Assembly (NCBI RefSeq): GCF_041410465.1
Contig: NZ_CP166961.1
Coordinates: 992,001 to 1,056,000 of the forward strand
DNA length: 64,000 bases
DNA from: Thalassotalea sp. 273M-4
GTDB taxonomy: Bacteria; Pseudomonadota; Gammaproteobacteria; Enterobacterales; Alteromonadaceae
Direction of reading: 5' to 3'
The notes beneath the pieces were generated by a model, which was given only the letters and a program-made list of their open reading frames with translations, had not been told where the DNA came from and made no database searches. Every line of letters starts with the position of its first letter. Position 1 is the stretch's first letter. Of this stretch, positions 26,976 to 36,504 are shown one piece after another. A program made the translations under genes and the position numbers.

Positions 26976-29798
26976 ATGAGTGACTATAAACACACCTTAA
27001 ATTTACCTGATACCGCGTTTCCAATGCGCGGAAACTTGCCACAGCGCGAGCCAAAAATGCTAAAAGAATGGGCTGAAAAAGACCTGTACGGCAAAATTCG
27101 CGCCGCCAAAAAGGGCAAAAAATCATTTATTTTGCACGATGGTCCTCCATACGCCAACGGCAATATTCATTTAGGTCACTCAGTTAATAAAATCTTAAAA
27201 GATATCATTGTAAAGTCTAAAACCTTATCTGATTTCAACTCACCTTATGTGCCTGGCTGGGATTGTCATGGATTACCAATTGAGTTAGTGGTAGAAAAAA
27301 AATGGGGTAAGCCAGGTAAAAAGCTAAGCTCAGCAGAATTTCGCCAAAAATGTCGTGAATACGCGCAAAAGCAAGTTGACGGTCAACGTGAAGACTTTAA
27401 ACGTTTGGGCGTATTTGCCGATTGGGAAAACCCATATTTAACGATGAACTTTGACACCGAAGCAAATATTATCCGCGCCTTGGGTAAAATTACTGAAAAC
27501 GGTCATCTTCATCAAGGTTTTAAACCTGTTCATTGGTGTACAGACTGTGGCTCGGCATTGGCTGAAGCTGAAGTGGAATACAAAGACAAAGTGTCACCAG
27601 CTATTGATGTGAAATTTGCTGCCGATGATTCTCTTGCGAACTACTTCTCACACCCAGAAGGACATGCAGGGCATGGTCCGATTTCGATTGTTATCTGGAC
27701 AACCACACCATGGACTTTACCGGCTAACCGTGCGGTGTCTGTTCACCCTGAATTGCAATATGCATTAGTGCAAGTTGAAACTGAGCAAGGGCCACAGCGT
27801 GTTATTTTAGCATCAGATCTTGTACAAGATTGTATGGACAGATTTGGTATTGAAAAATTCCATAACCTTGGTTTCTGTAAAGGTTCTGCATTAGAAAACA
27901 TTCGTGTAAGTCACCCATTTTATGACTTTACCGTACCGATTGTTTTAGGCGAACACGTCACCACTGATTCAGGTACCGGCTGTGTACATACGGCGCCAGG
28001 TCATGGTGTTGATGACTTTAATGTAGGTCGCAACTACAATTTAGAAGTGGCAAACCCGGTTGGCGCTAATGGTGTTTATCTTGAAGATACTGAGCTGTTT
28101 GCCGGTCAACATGTATTTAAAGCGAATGACAGCGTCGTTGAAGTGTTAAAAGAGCGTAGTGCCTTAATGCATCATCATGCTTATGAGCACTCTTACCCGC
28201 ATTGCTGGCGCCATAAAACCCCAATTATTTTCCGTGCAACACCGCAATGGTTTATCAGCATGGATCAAAAGGGGTTACGTCAAGACTCGTTAGCTGAAAT
28301 TGGTAAAACTAAGTGGATCCCTGATTGGGGCCAAAGTCGTATTGAAAAAATGGTCGAGGGGCGCCCTGATTGGTGTATTTCTCGTCAGCGTACTTGGGGT
28401 GTACCAATTGCCTTATTTATTCACAAAGATACCAGCGCATTGCACCCTCGCAGTGTTGAGTTGATTGAAGAAGTCGCAAAGCGTGTGGAGAAAGAAGGCA
28501 TTCAAGCATGGTTTGATTTGGAGCCAAAAGAATTATTAGGTGATGAAGCCGCTGATTATGTCAAAGTACCAGATACTTTGGACGTATGGTTTGATTCAGG
28601 TGTAACCCATTACTCCGTTATTAATGCCCGTGAAGAATTTGACGGCATCGCTGACTTGTACCTAGAAGGCAGTGACCAGCACCGAGGTTGGTTTATGTCA
28701 TCGATGATGTCATCTGTTGCGATGACAGGTAAAGCACCTTATAAAGAAGTGCTTACTCATGGTTTCACGGTTGATGTTAAAGGGCATAAAATGTCTAAAT
28801 CACTGGGTAATGTTATTACCCCGAGTGAAATCACCAACAAAATGGGTGCCGATATTTTACGTTTGTGGGTTGCATCGGTGAACTACACCCAAGAAATTAC
28901 CGTATCTGATGAGATCTTTAAGCGCCAAGCTGATGCTTATCGTCGTATCCGTAATACGTCACGTTTCTTGTTGGCCAACATCAATGGTTTTGAGCCGGCC
29001 AAACATACCGTAGCGTTTAATGATATGGTCGCTTTAGATCGTTGGGTTGTCAGTCGTGCTGCGGAACTTCAAGACGAAATTATTGATGCCTACAACAAGT
29101 ATGAATTCCATAGCGTGGTACAAAAGATCATGAATTTCTGTACTTCGGAGTTAGGTGGTTTCTACTTAGACATTATTAAAGACCGTCAATATACGGCGAA
29201 AGCCGACGGTAATGCACGTCGCTCATGTCAGACCGCTTTATACCTGATTGCAGAAGCATTAGTTCGTTGGATGGCACCTATTATGTCGTTCACCGCACAA
29301 GAAATTTGGTCGGCATTACCGGGTGAGCGCGAAGAATTTGTTTTCACAGGTGTTTGGTTTGAAGGTCTAGAAAAGCTGGCGCAAGATGGTCACTTTAATA
29401 ACGAATTTTGGAATACCTTGCTAAACGTAAGAACCGAAGTAAACAAAGCCCTAGAAAAAGCTCGTCGCGATGAGGTTGTGGGGGCTACATTACAAGCTGA
29501 GGTCACTTTATATGCAACGCCTGAATTAGCTGAAAAGCTAGAGATGATTGGCGAAGAGTTACGCTTTGTGTTGCTTACCTCAGCCGCGAAAGTGGTTGGC
29601 GTCAGCGAAAAACCCGTGGATGTTATTGATACTGAAGTGGAAGGTTTATGGTTAACCCTAAGCGCCTCAACAGGAACTAAGTGTGAGCGTTGTTGGCACT
29701 ACACTGACGATGTTGGACAGGATGAGCAACACCCTGAACTGTGTTCACGATGTGTCACTAATGTCGATGGTGAAGGCGAATCACGTCAATTTGCTTAA
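26976..29798 (+). CDS. ileS: Isoleucyl-tRNA synthetase
   Basis: A 940-residue class I aminoacyl-tRNA synthetase. HIGH motif HLGH at 65-68 within [17 protein letters not shown] near residue 605 ([10 protein letters not shown]); the editing (CP1) domain contains [17 protein letters not shown] and [12 protein letters not shown]; the C-terminal zinc-binding knuckle is CERCWHY...CSRC near 900-925. The length and zinc motif match the bacterial type 1 enzyme. It lies between ribF and lspA as in most proteobacteria. Confidence 0.97.
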   Translation: MSDYKHTLNLPDTAFPMRGNLPQREPKMLKEWAEKDLYGKIRAAKKGKKSFILHDGPPYANGNIHLGHSVNKILKDIIVKSKTLSDFNSPYVPGWDCHGLPIELVVEKKWGKPGKKLSSAEFRQKCREYAQKQVDGQREDFKRLGVFADWENPYLTMNFDTEANIIRALGKITENGHLHQGFKPVHWCTDCGSALAEAEVEYKDKVSPAIDVKFAADDSLANYFSHPEGHAGHGPISIVIWTTTPWTLPANRAVSVHPELQYALVQVETEQGPQRVILASDLVQDCMDRFGIEKFHNLGFCKGSALENIRVSHPFYDFTVPIVLGEHVTTDSGTGCVHTAPGHGVDDFNVGRNYNLEVANPVGANGVYLEDTELFAGQHVFKANDSVVEVLKERSALMHHHAYEHSYPHCWRHKTPIIFRATPQWFISMDQKGLRQDSLAEIGKTKWIPDWGQSRIEKMVEGRPDWCISRQRTWGVPIALFIHKDTSALHPRSVELIEEVAKRVEKEGIQAWFDLEPKELLGDEAADYVKVPDTLDVWFDSGVTHYSVINAREEFDGIADLYLEGSDQHRGWFMSSMMSSVAMTGKAPYKEVLTHGFTVDVKGHKMSKSLGNVITPSEITNKMGADILRLWVASVNYTQEITVSDEIFKRQADAYRRIRNTSRFLLANINGFEPAKHTVAFNDMVALDRWVVSRAAELQDEIIDAYNKYEFHSVVQKIMNFCTSELGGFYLDIIKDRQYTAKADGNARRSCQTALYLIAEALVRWMAPIMSFTAQEIWSALPGEREEFVFTGVWFEGLEKLAQDGHFNNEFWNTLLNVRTEVNKALEKARRDEVVGATLQAEVTLYATPELAEKLEMIGEELRFVLLTSAAKVVGVSEKPVDVIDTEVEGLWLTLSASTGTKCERCWHYTDDVGQDEQHPELCSRCVTNVDGEGESRQFA

Positions 29799-29829
29799 GA
29801 TAAAACAATAGAAAGACAAGGCCGTTAAT

Positions 29830-30357
29830 ATGTCAATGAAGTCATTGTTTAATGAAACCGGGTTACGCTGGTGGTGGTTAGCGCTTGCTATGCTGGTATT
29901 AGACCAAGTCAGTAAGCACACTGTGGTTGCTTTAATGGACTATAGAGAGTCTATTTCAGTGTTGCCATTTTTTAACTTTACATACGTGCATAATCCAGGT
30001 GCGGCCTTTAGTTTTCTTGCCGACCAAGGCGGTTGGCAACGCTGGTTTTTTTCCGCTATAGCCGTTTTTATCAGTGCGCTATTGGTGTTTTGGATGGCCA
30101 AAACACCAAAACATCAAACATTAATAAATCTTGCTTTTGCGCTCATTTTAAGTGGCGCATTAGGCAATTTAATTGATCGCGTTTTATTTGGTTATGTTAT
30201 CGATTTTCTCGACTTTTATGTCGGAACGTATCATTGGCCAGCATTTAATATTGCTGACAGCGCCATATTTATTGGTGCCGCTTTGATGATTATCGATGCC
30301 TTTAAACAAGACAAACAAGATAACCAAAAAAACAGTAGCCAAATTGGAGTTAAGTAG
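29830..30357 (+). CDS. lspA: Lipoprotein signal peptidase (signal peptidase II)
   Basis: A 175-residue inner-membrane aspartyl protease with four helices. It cuts prolipoproteins after Lgt has modified them. The conserved blocks are VLDQVSKHTVV, FTYVHNPGAAFSFLAD, and the two catalytic aspartates in GNLIDRVLFGYVIDFLDF and FNIADSAIFIG. The last codon is followed one base later by the fkpB start, so the two are coupled. Confidence 0.95.
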   Translation: MSMKSLFNETGLRWWWLALAMLVLDQVSKHTVVALMDYRESISVLPFFNFTYVHNPGAAFSFLADQGGWQRWFFSAIAVFISALLVFWMAKTPKHQTLINLAFALILSGALGNLIDRVLFGYVIDFLDFYVGTYHWPAFNIADSAIFIGAALMIIDAFKQDKQDNQKNSSQIGVK

Positions 30358-30358
30358 T

Positions 30359-30793
30359 ATGAGCACTAAGGTCGTAGACACTCATTCATCCTTATTGATG
30401 CATATCACCATGACATTGTCTGACGGCTCTGCTGCCGACAGTACGAAAGTAAATAATAAACCCGCTCGCGTGAACTTAGGTGATAACAGCCTCTCTCCAG
30501 CCTTTGAGCAACAGCTTGTAGGCTTAAAAGAAGGTGATAGCAAAGAGTTTACTTTAGAAGCTAAAGACGCTTTTGGTGAGGTAAATCCAGACAATATTCA
30601 CTATGTTGACCGTACTAAATTTTCTTCTGAGGCACCGGCTGAAGTTGGCAGTATCGTAACGTTTACCCAACCAGGTGGTGAAATTCCCGGGGTTATTAGG
30701 GAAGTGAATGATTTGTCTGTTACTGTCGATTTTAATCATCCATTGGCAGGTCAAGCAATAACATTTAACGTCGATGTGGTCGAAATCCATTAA
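30359..30793 (+). CDS. fkpB: FKBP-type peptidyl-prolyl isomerase FkpB (SlpA)
   Basis: A 144-residue SlyD-like FKBP isomerase. The ATG at 30359, one base after the lspA stop and preceded by GGAG, is the likely start; a longer in-frame start lies inside lspA. Motifs: HITMTLSDGSAADST, SPAFEQQLVGLKEGDSKEFTLEAKDAFGE, and NHPLAGQAITFNVDVV, the last typical of the FkpB/SlyD insert-in-flap fold. It is a cytoplasmic prolyl isomerase. Its place between lspA and ispH is conserved in gammaproteobacteria. Confidence 0.93.
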   Translation: MSTKVVDTHSSLLMHITMTLSDGSAADSTKVNNKPARVNLGDNSLSPAFEQQLVGLKEGDSKEFTLEAKDAFGEVNPDNIHYVDRTKFSSEAPAEVGSIVTFTQPGGEIPGVIREVNDLSVTVDFNHPLAGQAITFNVDVVEIH

Positions 30794-30867
30794 CGGCTAC
30801 TGGAACCATCTCGATAAATACGACTCAAATGAGTCTGCAAGAAATTTAAATAGGTTTTAACAAAATT

Positions 30868-31797
30868 ATGGAAATCATTTTAGCCAACCCTCGTGGCTTT
30901 TGTGCCGGTGTCGACCGAGCAATCAGTATTGTTGACAGGGCTTTGGATATTTTCGATGCGCCGATTTATGTGCGCCACGAAGTGGTACACAATAAATTTG
31001 TGGTCAACGGATTAAAAGAACGTGGTGCCATTTTTGTTGATGAGCTAGACGAAGTACCTGATGATAATACGGTCATTTTTTCAGCCCATGGTGTGTCTAA
31101 AGCCGTTCGTCAGCAGGCTAAAGAACGTGGTCTGAAGGTGTTTGATGCAACGTGTCCGCTAGTGACCAAAGTGCATATGGAAGTGAGTCGTGCATCACGT
31201 AAAAATCATGAATGTATTTTAATTGGTCATGCTGGTCATCCTGAAGTGGAAGGTACTATGGGCCAATATGAGTCTAAGATTGGCGGTATCTACTTGGTTG
31301 AGTCCGTTGCTGATGTCGACAAACTGGAAGTGAAAGATGCCGACAATTTATTTTATTGTTCTCAAACCACCTTATCGGTGGATGATACTTCTGAAGTTGT
31401 AGATGCTCTTCGCGCTAAGTTTCCTAATATTGATGGGCCACGTAAGGACGATATCTGCTACGCCACCCAAAATCGTCAAGATGCTGTGCGTTCAATTGCT
31501 GGTAAGGCCGACTTGCTGTTGGTCGTTGGCGCGAAAAATAGCTCGAATTCAAACCGTTTACGTGAGTTAGCGGAAAAAATGGGCACTCGCTCGTATTTGA
31601 TTGATGGGGCCGAAGATATTGATTCTACTTGGCTTGACGGCGTTGACAAAGTAGGGGTAACAGCAGGTGCATCTGCTCCCGAAATTTTAGTAAGTCGAGT
31701 GATAGAAAAATTAAAAGGCATGGGAGGCAAAGTGGTTATTGAAAACCCTGGCCGTGAAGAAACCACGGTATTTGCTGTTCCTGTCGAGCTAAGGTAA
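30868..31797 (+). CDS. ispH: 4-hydroxy-3-methylbut-2-enyl diphosphate reductase
   Basis: A 309-residue iron-sulfur enzyme that makes IPP and DMAPP, the last step of the MEP isoprenoid pathway. The three cluster-binding cysteines lie in [13 protein letters not shown] (Cys12), [11 protein letters not shown] and [10 protein letters not shown]. Other catalytic residues: [23 protein letters not shown] and NSSNSNRL. It is the last gene of the ileS block, followed by a strong terminator. Confidence 0.96.
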   Translation: MEIILANPRGFCAGVDRAISIVDRALDIFDAPIYVRHEVVHNKFVVNGLKERGAIFVDELDEVPDDNTVIFSAHGVSKAVRQQAKERGLKVFDATCPLVTKVHMEVSRASRKNHECILIGHAGHPEVEGTMGQYESKIGGIYLVESVADVDKLEVKDADNLFYCSQTTLSVDDTSEVVDALRAKFPNIDGPRKDDICYATQNRQDAVRSIAGKADLLLVVGAKNSSNSNRLRELAEKMGTRSYLIDGAEDIDSTWLDGVDKVGVTAGASAPEILVSRVIEKLKGMGGKVVIENPGREETTVFAVPVELR

Positions 31798-31846
31798 TCC
31801 TGCTCAATACCCATTGCTCAAAACTTTCATGTTTAAAGTCGAGAAT

Positions 31847-31872
31847 AAAACCCGGTAACTGCCGGGTTTTTT
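31847..31872 (+). terminator. Intrinsic terminator after ispH
   Basis: AAAACCCGG-taactg-CCGGGTTTTTT, a GC-rich stem with a T run, 50 bases after the ispH stop. Confidence 0.88.
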
Positions 31873-32010
31873 GTGCCTAAAGGCGCAAAGAGCCATATAG
31901 ACATTTTCATGGGATCAGGGCAAATGTAAATAAACCGCTTATCCTGTACGCGGGTTTTTATCCTTTGGTGTAAGCTTATGGTACAACCATGTGTTTAGCA
32001 GGAGGCTAAC

Positions 32011-32571
32011 ATGAAACAAGGTAAAGGATTTACCCTGGTAGAGCTTATGCTCACCTTAGCTATTGTTGCCATTATTTTTAAAATTGTGGTGCCATCATTT
32101 CAACAACTTTTCTTACAACACCAAGTTCAAGCTGAAAGTCAAAAGTGGTTCAGCGCTTTTCACCTAGCCCGCCAAACGGCAATCAGTCAAGGCCATATCG
32201 TCACTTTATGTCCTTCGAAAAATGGCAAACAATGTGGCAAAAGTTGGCAACAAGGGGCAATTATCTTTGTGGATGAAAACCGAAACCATTTACGTGATGA
32301 TACCGAGCAAGTAACCCAGCATATTGCCCCCGCAATAGCTAAATTTCACCTCAGTTGGCGAGCTTTTCAAAATCGAAATTATGTGCAGTTTCAACAAAAT
32401 GGTTTTACTTGGCATCAAAATGGGACTTTAAGGCTATGTGTTAATAGCGGTGTTAGTGAATTTAATCGCGCATTAATTGTGACCCGAACAGGCCGGGTCA
32501 GGCTATCTCGCGATAATGATGGTGATGGTTATCATGAAGATGCCAAAGGCGAGCAAATCACCTGTAAATAG
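32011..32571 (+). CDS. FimT/GspH-family minor pilin (set 1)
   Basis: A 186-residue pseudopilin. Prepilin motif KQGKG-FTLVELMLTLA: short basic leader, cleavage after Gly, Phe+1 and Glu+5, followed by the membrane helix of a class III signal. The body fits the GspH domain (HLARQTAISQGHIVTLCPS, a disulfide-type CPSKNGKQCGKSW loop, LIVTRTGRVRLS). Strong ribosome-binding site AGGAGG. It should be processed by PilD and help initiate type IV pili. It converges, one base apart, on the leftward minor pilin operon, and a paralogue sits at 41877. Confidence 0.85.
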   Translation: MKQGKGFTLVELMLTLAIVAIIFKIVVPSFQQLFLQHQVQAESQKWFSAFHLARQTAISQGHIVTLCPSKNGKQCGKSWQQGAIIFVDENRNHLRDDTEQVTQHIAPAIAKFHLSWRAFQNRNYVQFQQNGFTWHQNGTLRLCVNSGVSEFNRALIVTRTGRVRLSRDNDGDGYHEDAKGEQITCK

Positions 32572-32572
32572 G

Positions 32573-33010
32573 CTACCAGCAGTCATTATTAACCTTATCT
32601 GCGGCATTGAAGGCTTGCTTTTTTAACGTGTGATCCAAGGTGAAACGCTTACAATCATTATCATTGGCCTGAGATCCCATCGCTTTAGCGCTAATAATGA
32701 ACCCATCATAACCATCAATGGTAACACGCTTTATTTGACTGCTTAGCTGGTAATAGCCCTTCTTGGAAACATCACTGGCAAGTCCAAGACTGTCTTTACC
32801 ACTAAGCTTTGGGCTGTAATGATGATGCTGACGATAATATTTTTGTTGTGCGATGGCTAACTCAAGTAAGGCGTGAGTGGCTTCGGTGCGTCTTACTTTA
32901 ATTAGATATTGATTAAAACCAAGGTAGGCAATATTTAGCAAAAGCATAAAAATGGCCATACTGACTAATAACTCGATTAAGGTAAAGCCTAGGAGTTTAA
33001 AGGTATTCAT
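32573..33010 (-). CDS. PilE-like type IV minor pilin (set 1)
   Basis: About 145 residues from the ATG at 33010, which has GAGG six bases upstream; an ATG at 33022 overlaps the preceding stop. Leader MNTFKLLG, then FTLIELLVSMAIFMLLL. The C-terminal region (KYYRQHHHYSPKLSGKDSLGL, then DCKRFTLDHTLKKQA and NDCW) has the paired cysteines and terminal NCW-like ending of the PilE minor pilin. Same family as 35307-35726. It is the last gene of the leftward operon. Confidence 0.82.
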   Translation of the reverse strand: MNTFKLLGFTLIELLVSMAIFMLLLNIAYLGFNQYLIKVRRTEATHALLELAIAQQKYYRQHHHYSPKLSGKDSLGLASDVSKKGYYQLSSQIKRVTIDGYDGFIISAKAMGSQANDNDCKRFTLDHTLKKQAFNAADKVNNDCW

Positions 33011-33018
33011 ATCGCGCC

Positions 33019-33498
33019 TCATTGAGCTGGTATAACAACAAGATCGCGGGTTAATGAGAACCCCAATTGTTGGTTTTTAATGAAGGTGTAAACACTAAAA
33101 ATATGATTAAGTTCGGTCTTGTTTTGTTTATGTTGAGCACCAAGGTAAACAACAATGTATTGGCCATTTTCAGCACTATAGGTATTCGCTTTGCTATCCC
33201 AGTTAAAATCAATCGGGTCAATAACCAGACTGGCAGGATAAAACCCTTGCTGTTGCTGGCTAAGGTCTGCTTGTAGGGTTATTAACTGTGTTATCTGTTC
33301 CTTGGCTGTTGCTTCGATTTTTCGAGTTATATCGTCAAGTTGGTGTTGGCGATGCACTGACGATTGCATACTTTGGCGAACCAATATATTGGCAAAAGCT
33401 TGGGTGCTTAAAATACTGACTAAGGCTAAAATGATCAGGCAACTGGCTAAAATAAAACCACCAGAGCGCTGTAAATTAAAGATGCTTTTTATGTTCAT
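33019..33498 (-). CDS. PilX-like minor pilin (set 1)
   Basis: A 159-residue protein with a PilX-type start: NLQRSGGFILASCLIILALVSILS, a prepilin-like membrane segment in which the +5 position is not the usual Glu. Loss of Glu+5 is typical of the PilX/GspK group. The remainder is soluble and Gln-rich (EQITQLITLQADLSQQQQG). Assignment is mainly by position between PilW-like and PilE-like genes and by the N-terminus. Confidence 0.65.
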   Translation of the reverse strand: MNIKSIFNLQRSGGFILASCLIILALVSILSTQAFANILVRQSMQSSVHRQHQLDDITRKIEATAKEQITQLITLQADLSQQQQGFYPASLVIDPIDFNWDSKANTYSAENGQYIVVYLGAQHKQNKTELNHIFSVYTFIKNQQLGFSLTRDLVVIPAQ

Positions 33499-33530
33499 AT
33501 ATTCTGGGCCTCCATGCCCAAGTTAACGGG

Positions 33531-34454
33531 TTAAATACGAAAGTAGAATTGATACTTACGGCGCAGAAAACTATCGTTAAATTGCCATTCTTTATCACCT
33601 AGTTGAAAGTTCTTCTTGATGGAAACGTCTGTGATCGGGCATTCAGAGCGAAGTAATAGCTCAATATAAATACCCTTTACTTGGTGCCACTGACTAATTT
33701 GGTGGGGGTGAGCATACATATCCGGTTTTGAGTCTTGATCACTGTCAATGCTAAACATTAACTGTAATTGCTCAACACCGCTTACCAGTTCTTGTTGCTG
33801 GGGGCGCCCGTTCGTGAGCGTTTGCCAATACAAAGCGGGTATTGCTATTTTTCGGCATTGCCTTTTCGTCTTGCCAATATAATAACTATGGGCAAAGATT
33901 GCTCTGTTGATGCTACTGCCAATAAAATTATTAACGGCAGCATGTTGTTGGCTGCCGCGATAGAATTTATACTCCAAGCCTCGACTTCTGAGGTAAAATT
34001 CATCCTTATCTATTTTGCTCGGAATGGGTGTTTGCAAGCCCCGTAAGGTGAGGATATCTGAGGCCAAATAATCATCACCTTTTACACACTGATAGTCATC
34101 ACTGGTATCATTTAAAGCATAAACCGCCTGTTGTATTTGCCGAGCCCATGCGGTATTGCCCGTAGGGCACAAAGAATATGATAGAGGGGGTAAGTTCGCA
34201 CTACCTGAAATAATACTATAGGCTTTTAGCACTCGCCAAAGTCGAGCTTGTTTTATATCCTTGGACAGTAGATGCTGAACAAAACGTGCATTTTCATCTA
34301 ATTGAATGTCTTGATTGGCATAAAGGACATGCCGATTGATAGCAACAATTTGGGCAATGGCAATGGCTAAAATAAATAGCCCCAATGTGAGTGCAATCAT
34401 CACTTCGACCAAGCTAAAACCGTGTTGAGGATGCTGCCTATAGAAGAGGCTCAT
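33531..34454 (-). CDS. PilW-like minor pilin (set 1)
   Basis: A 307-residue pseudopilin. Prepilin motif QHPQHG-FSLVEVMIALTLGLFIL. Family features: ARFVQHLLSKDIKQA after the helix, a CPTGNTAW...QCVKGDDYLASD cysteine loop, and LVSGVEQLQLMFSIDSDQDSKPD, which corresponds to the VEGVE-MQ-YG-D segment of PilW proteins. It overlaps the PilV-like gene (ATGA) and precedes the PilX-like gene by 32 bases. Confidence 0.8.
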   Translation of the reverse strand: MSLFYRQHPQHGFSLVEVMIALTLGLFILAIAIAQIVAINRHVLYANQDIQLDENARFVQHLLSKDIKQARLWRVLKAYSIISGSANLPPLSYSLCPTGNTAWARQIQQAVYALNDTSDDYQCVKGDDYLASDILTLRGLQTPIPSKIDKDEFYLRSRGLEYKFYRGSQQHAAVNNFIGSSINRAIFAHSYYIGKTKRQCRKIAIPALYWQTLTNGRPQQQELVSGVEQLQLMFSIDSDQDSKPDMYAHPHQISQWHQVKGIYIELLLRSECPITDVSIKKNFQLGDKEWQFNDSFLRRKYQFYFRI

Positions 34455-35056
34455 AACCGCAACTCAAATTCGACACATTGGTAATTTTGAGCAGGGGCTG
34501 GGCAAAGCGTCGAATTTGTCTTCTTTTCTAATTGCCAATAAATACTTACGAACAGCGTTTTATCGGTGGTTTTAACTAACGCCACAGCGCCAGGAATGGT
34601 GTGAAATAAATGAGTTTGCCAACGATTTATCTCATAGTGCGCCAGTTCAATCTCACTACACCTAGTTTGAGCACAATCTGCACTCGCGTTAATTGTTTGA
34701 CCATACGTTAAGGCATAACTGTTTTTGGCGCTCAGGTTGTTTTGGACCATATGGAGTAATTGCTGACTGAGTAAGTTGGCCTGATTTTCATGGTGGGCTT
34801 GATGCATATGCTGTAAACCAGACAAGTTAAGTTTTAACACCGACAACATGGCAAAGCCGACAATAAATAACGCCACTAGCACTTCCAATAAACTAAATCC
34901 CGAACCTGATACAGGTGATGCTCTTAACAACAAATGTTTTTGGCAAGGAGGGGAAGGTGAGCGCGTTAATTTTAGCGCACATAAAGACCGTACATAAATG
35001 CGATAAAACATTGGTTTAGATGAGCATAGCTCACCAGATAGGAAACTGGTTGGCAT
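34451..35056 (-). CDS. PilV-like minor pilin (set 1), start uncertain
   Basis: The prepilin motif VSGSG-FSLLEVLVALFIVGFAM is clear, and the rest (HHENQANLLSQQLLHMVQNNLSAKN, DCAQTRCSEIELAHYEINRWQ, CPAPAQNYQCVEFEL) fits PilV. The start is unclear: no well-placed ATG gives a short leader. The ATG at 35056 (AAGG upstream) would give an unusually long leader of more than 50 residues; a TTG about 11 codons before the cleavage site is the compact alternative but lacks a ribosome-binding site. First gene of the leftward set. Confidence 0.7.
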   Translation of the reverse strand: MPTSFLSGELCSSKPMFYRIYVRSLCALKLTRSPSPPCQKHLLLRASPVSGSGFSLLEVLVALFIVGFAMLSVLKLNLSGLQHMHQAHHENQANLLSQQLLHMVQNNLSAKNSYALTYGQTINASADCAQTRCSEIELAHYEINRWQTHLFHTIPGAVALVKTTDKTLFVSIYWQLEKKTNSTLCPAPAQNYQCVEFELRL

Positions 35057-35235
35057 AAAACATAACATCCTTGTTATTGAGTACAAGGCTAATTATGGAC
35101 ACTAATTGGGGCTTTGCAAAATATTGATGGCTATTAATTCAGGTTGAGTCTCTCGTTGGGTTAAATTAAAGCTTGGGTAAAGTGGTATTGGTTTGATCAA
35201 GGGCAAGAAATGGCGAGAGGTTACAATCAAGATAC

Positions 35236-35263
35236 TTGGTTTTGATTTTTATAGTGGTACACT
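35236..35263 (+). promoter_or_regulatory. Candidate sigma-70 promoter of the rightward minor pilin operon
   Basis: TTGGTT, a 16-base spacer, then TACACT, ending 43 bases before the first pilin gene. The motif TAGTGGTACA occurs twice around it (near 35252 and 35293) and could be a regulator site. Prediction from consensus only. Confidence 0.4.
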
Positions 35264-35306
35264 GCGCACTAATCATCAAATAATGATAAATTAGTGGTAC
35301 ATAAGT

Positions 35307-35726
35307 ATGATGTTTAATAAACGCCAACCCGTTAACGGCTTTTCTCTGATTGAATTATTGGTCGCCATTGCTATTGTTGGGATTATCGCAACCATAGCTA
35401 TGCCTACATACACCAGTTTTGTTTCTAAAAGTAATCGCACGGAAGGGCAACGAGAGTTGCTTAAAATGGCCAACTTGCAAGAACAATACTTCGCTGATAA
35501 TCGCAAATATACGCCAAATTTATCGGTATTAGGGTTTTCGTCAAATGCCGTTGTAACAGAATCTGGCTACTACCAAATTAGTGCTACGACCACCAATAAC
35601 CATACCCAGTTTACCCTTACAGCCCAAGCATTGAACGCTCAGGCCGTAAACGATAGCGAATGCAAGCAACTGACGGTTACCGAAACCGGGAAAAAATCGG
35701 CAACCAGCGAAAATTGTTGGGATTAA
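35307..35726 (+). CDS. pilE: PilE-like type IV minor pilin (set 2)
   Basis: A 139-residue pilin. Prepilin motif QPVNG-FSLIELLVAIAIVGIIATIAMPTY. C-terminal domain with SNRTEGQRELLKMANLQEQYFADNRKYT, then SECKQLTVTETGKKSATSENCW, the typical PilE minor pilin disulfide loop. It begins the rightward set, 216 bases before pilV. Paralogue of the gene at 32573. Confidence 0.87.
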   Translation: MMFNKRQPVNGFSLIELLVAIAIVGIIATIAMPTYTSFVSKSNRTEGQRELLKMANLQEQYFADNRKYTPNLSVLGFSSNAVVTESGYYQISATTTNNHTQFTLTAQALNAQAVNDSECKQLTVTETGKKSATSENCWD

Positions 35727-35942
35727 TTGCAATCGTTTGAGACTTTCGTTAATTTACCGTAGCCGATAATTTCTAACTACCTACTCCCTGATGGATTATC
35801 ATTTTGTGCTTTTTGTATCTCAGTTGTTTCTCCGGCCTTTAAACGCTGGAAATTAAACTTAACTTAGGTCAATATTTCATCAACTTCTTTCCATTAATAT
35901 GGGTCAGTAGTAAATAATAATAATGAATAATGTGGTTATAGA

Positions 35943-36494
35943 ATGCGTATAAAATCCAACCAAATGGGTTTAACTTTTATTGAAGTACTGGTGGCGGTCT
36001 TTATTTTAACCTCCGGTATTTTTGGTGCTATTGGAATGCAAATTGCCGCGCAAAAAAGTAACTTTGATGCCAAAGAACGCTCTATCGCGTCGGCCTTAGC
36101 GCAAGACATTGTAGAAAGTATGCGCGCCAACAAGTCAGAACAATCATCATTAGACATCTACCAAGGTACCTATGGAACAGGCCTAATTACCCAACCTAGT
36201 AAACGCTGCCACTCGCCATCGTCTTCATGTAATTCAAATGAAGTTGCACGCAATGACGTGTATGAATGGGAGCAAAAATTGATGGGAAGCGATATTTACG
36301 AAGGCACTGTGCTAAAAGGCGGCTTGATCAACGGTCGAGGGTGCATTAGTCGTAATCAGAACCAAATTAAGGTTGTCGTAAGTTGGCAATCGCGCACCGA
36401 AATTAACGATGGCGGTGCAAATACCGGTGGCAGTGATTGTGGTACGGCCAACGCAGGTCGTCGACAAGTGTTGCTCGATACCTTTATTTATTAA
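35943..36494 (+). CDS. pilV: Type IV pilus minor pilin PilV (set 2)
   Basis: A 183-residue pseudopilin. Prepilin motif IKSNQMG-LTFIEVLVAVFILTSGIFG, with Leu rather than Phe at +1. The ERSIASALAQDIVESMRANKSE segment is the standard PilV post-helix region. The C-terminal half has cysteines in RCHSPSSSCNSN, GRGCISRNQNQIKVVVSWQ and GSDCGTANAGRRQVLLDT. It precedes pilW by 10 bases in the pilVWXY1 operon. Confidence 0.87.
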   Translation: MRIKSNQMGLTFIEVLVAVFILTSGIFGAIGMQIAAQKSNFDAKERSIASALAQDIVESMRANKSEQSSLDIYQGTYGTGLITQPSKRCHSPSSSCNSNEVARNDVYEWEQKLMGSDIYEGTVLKGGLINGRGCISRNQNQIKVVVSWQSRTEINDGGANTGGSDCGTANAGRRQVLLDTFIY

Positions 36495-36504
36495 GGCGAT
36501 GAAG

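Noticed and set aside
36409..36498. Longer start for the rightward PilW
   Set aside because: The extension overlaps pilV and would place a long non-prepilin sequence before the cleavage site; the ATG at 36505 with AAGG fits a normal prepilin leader.
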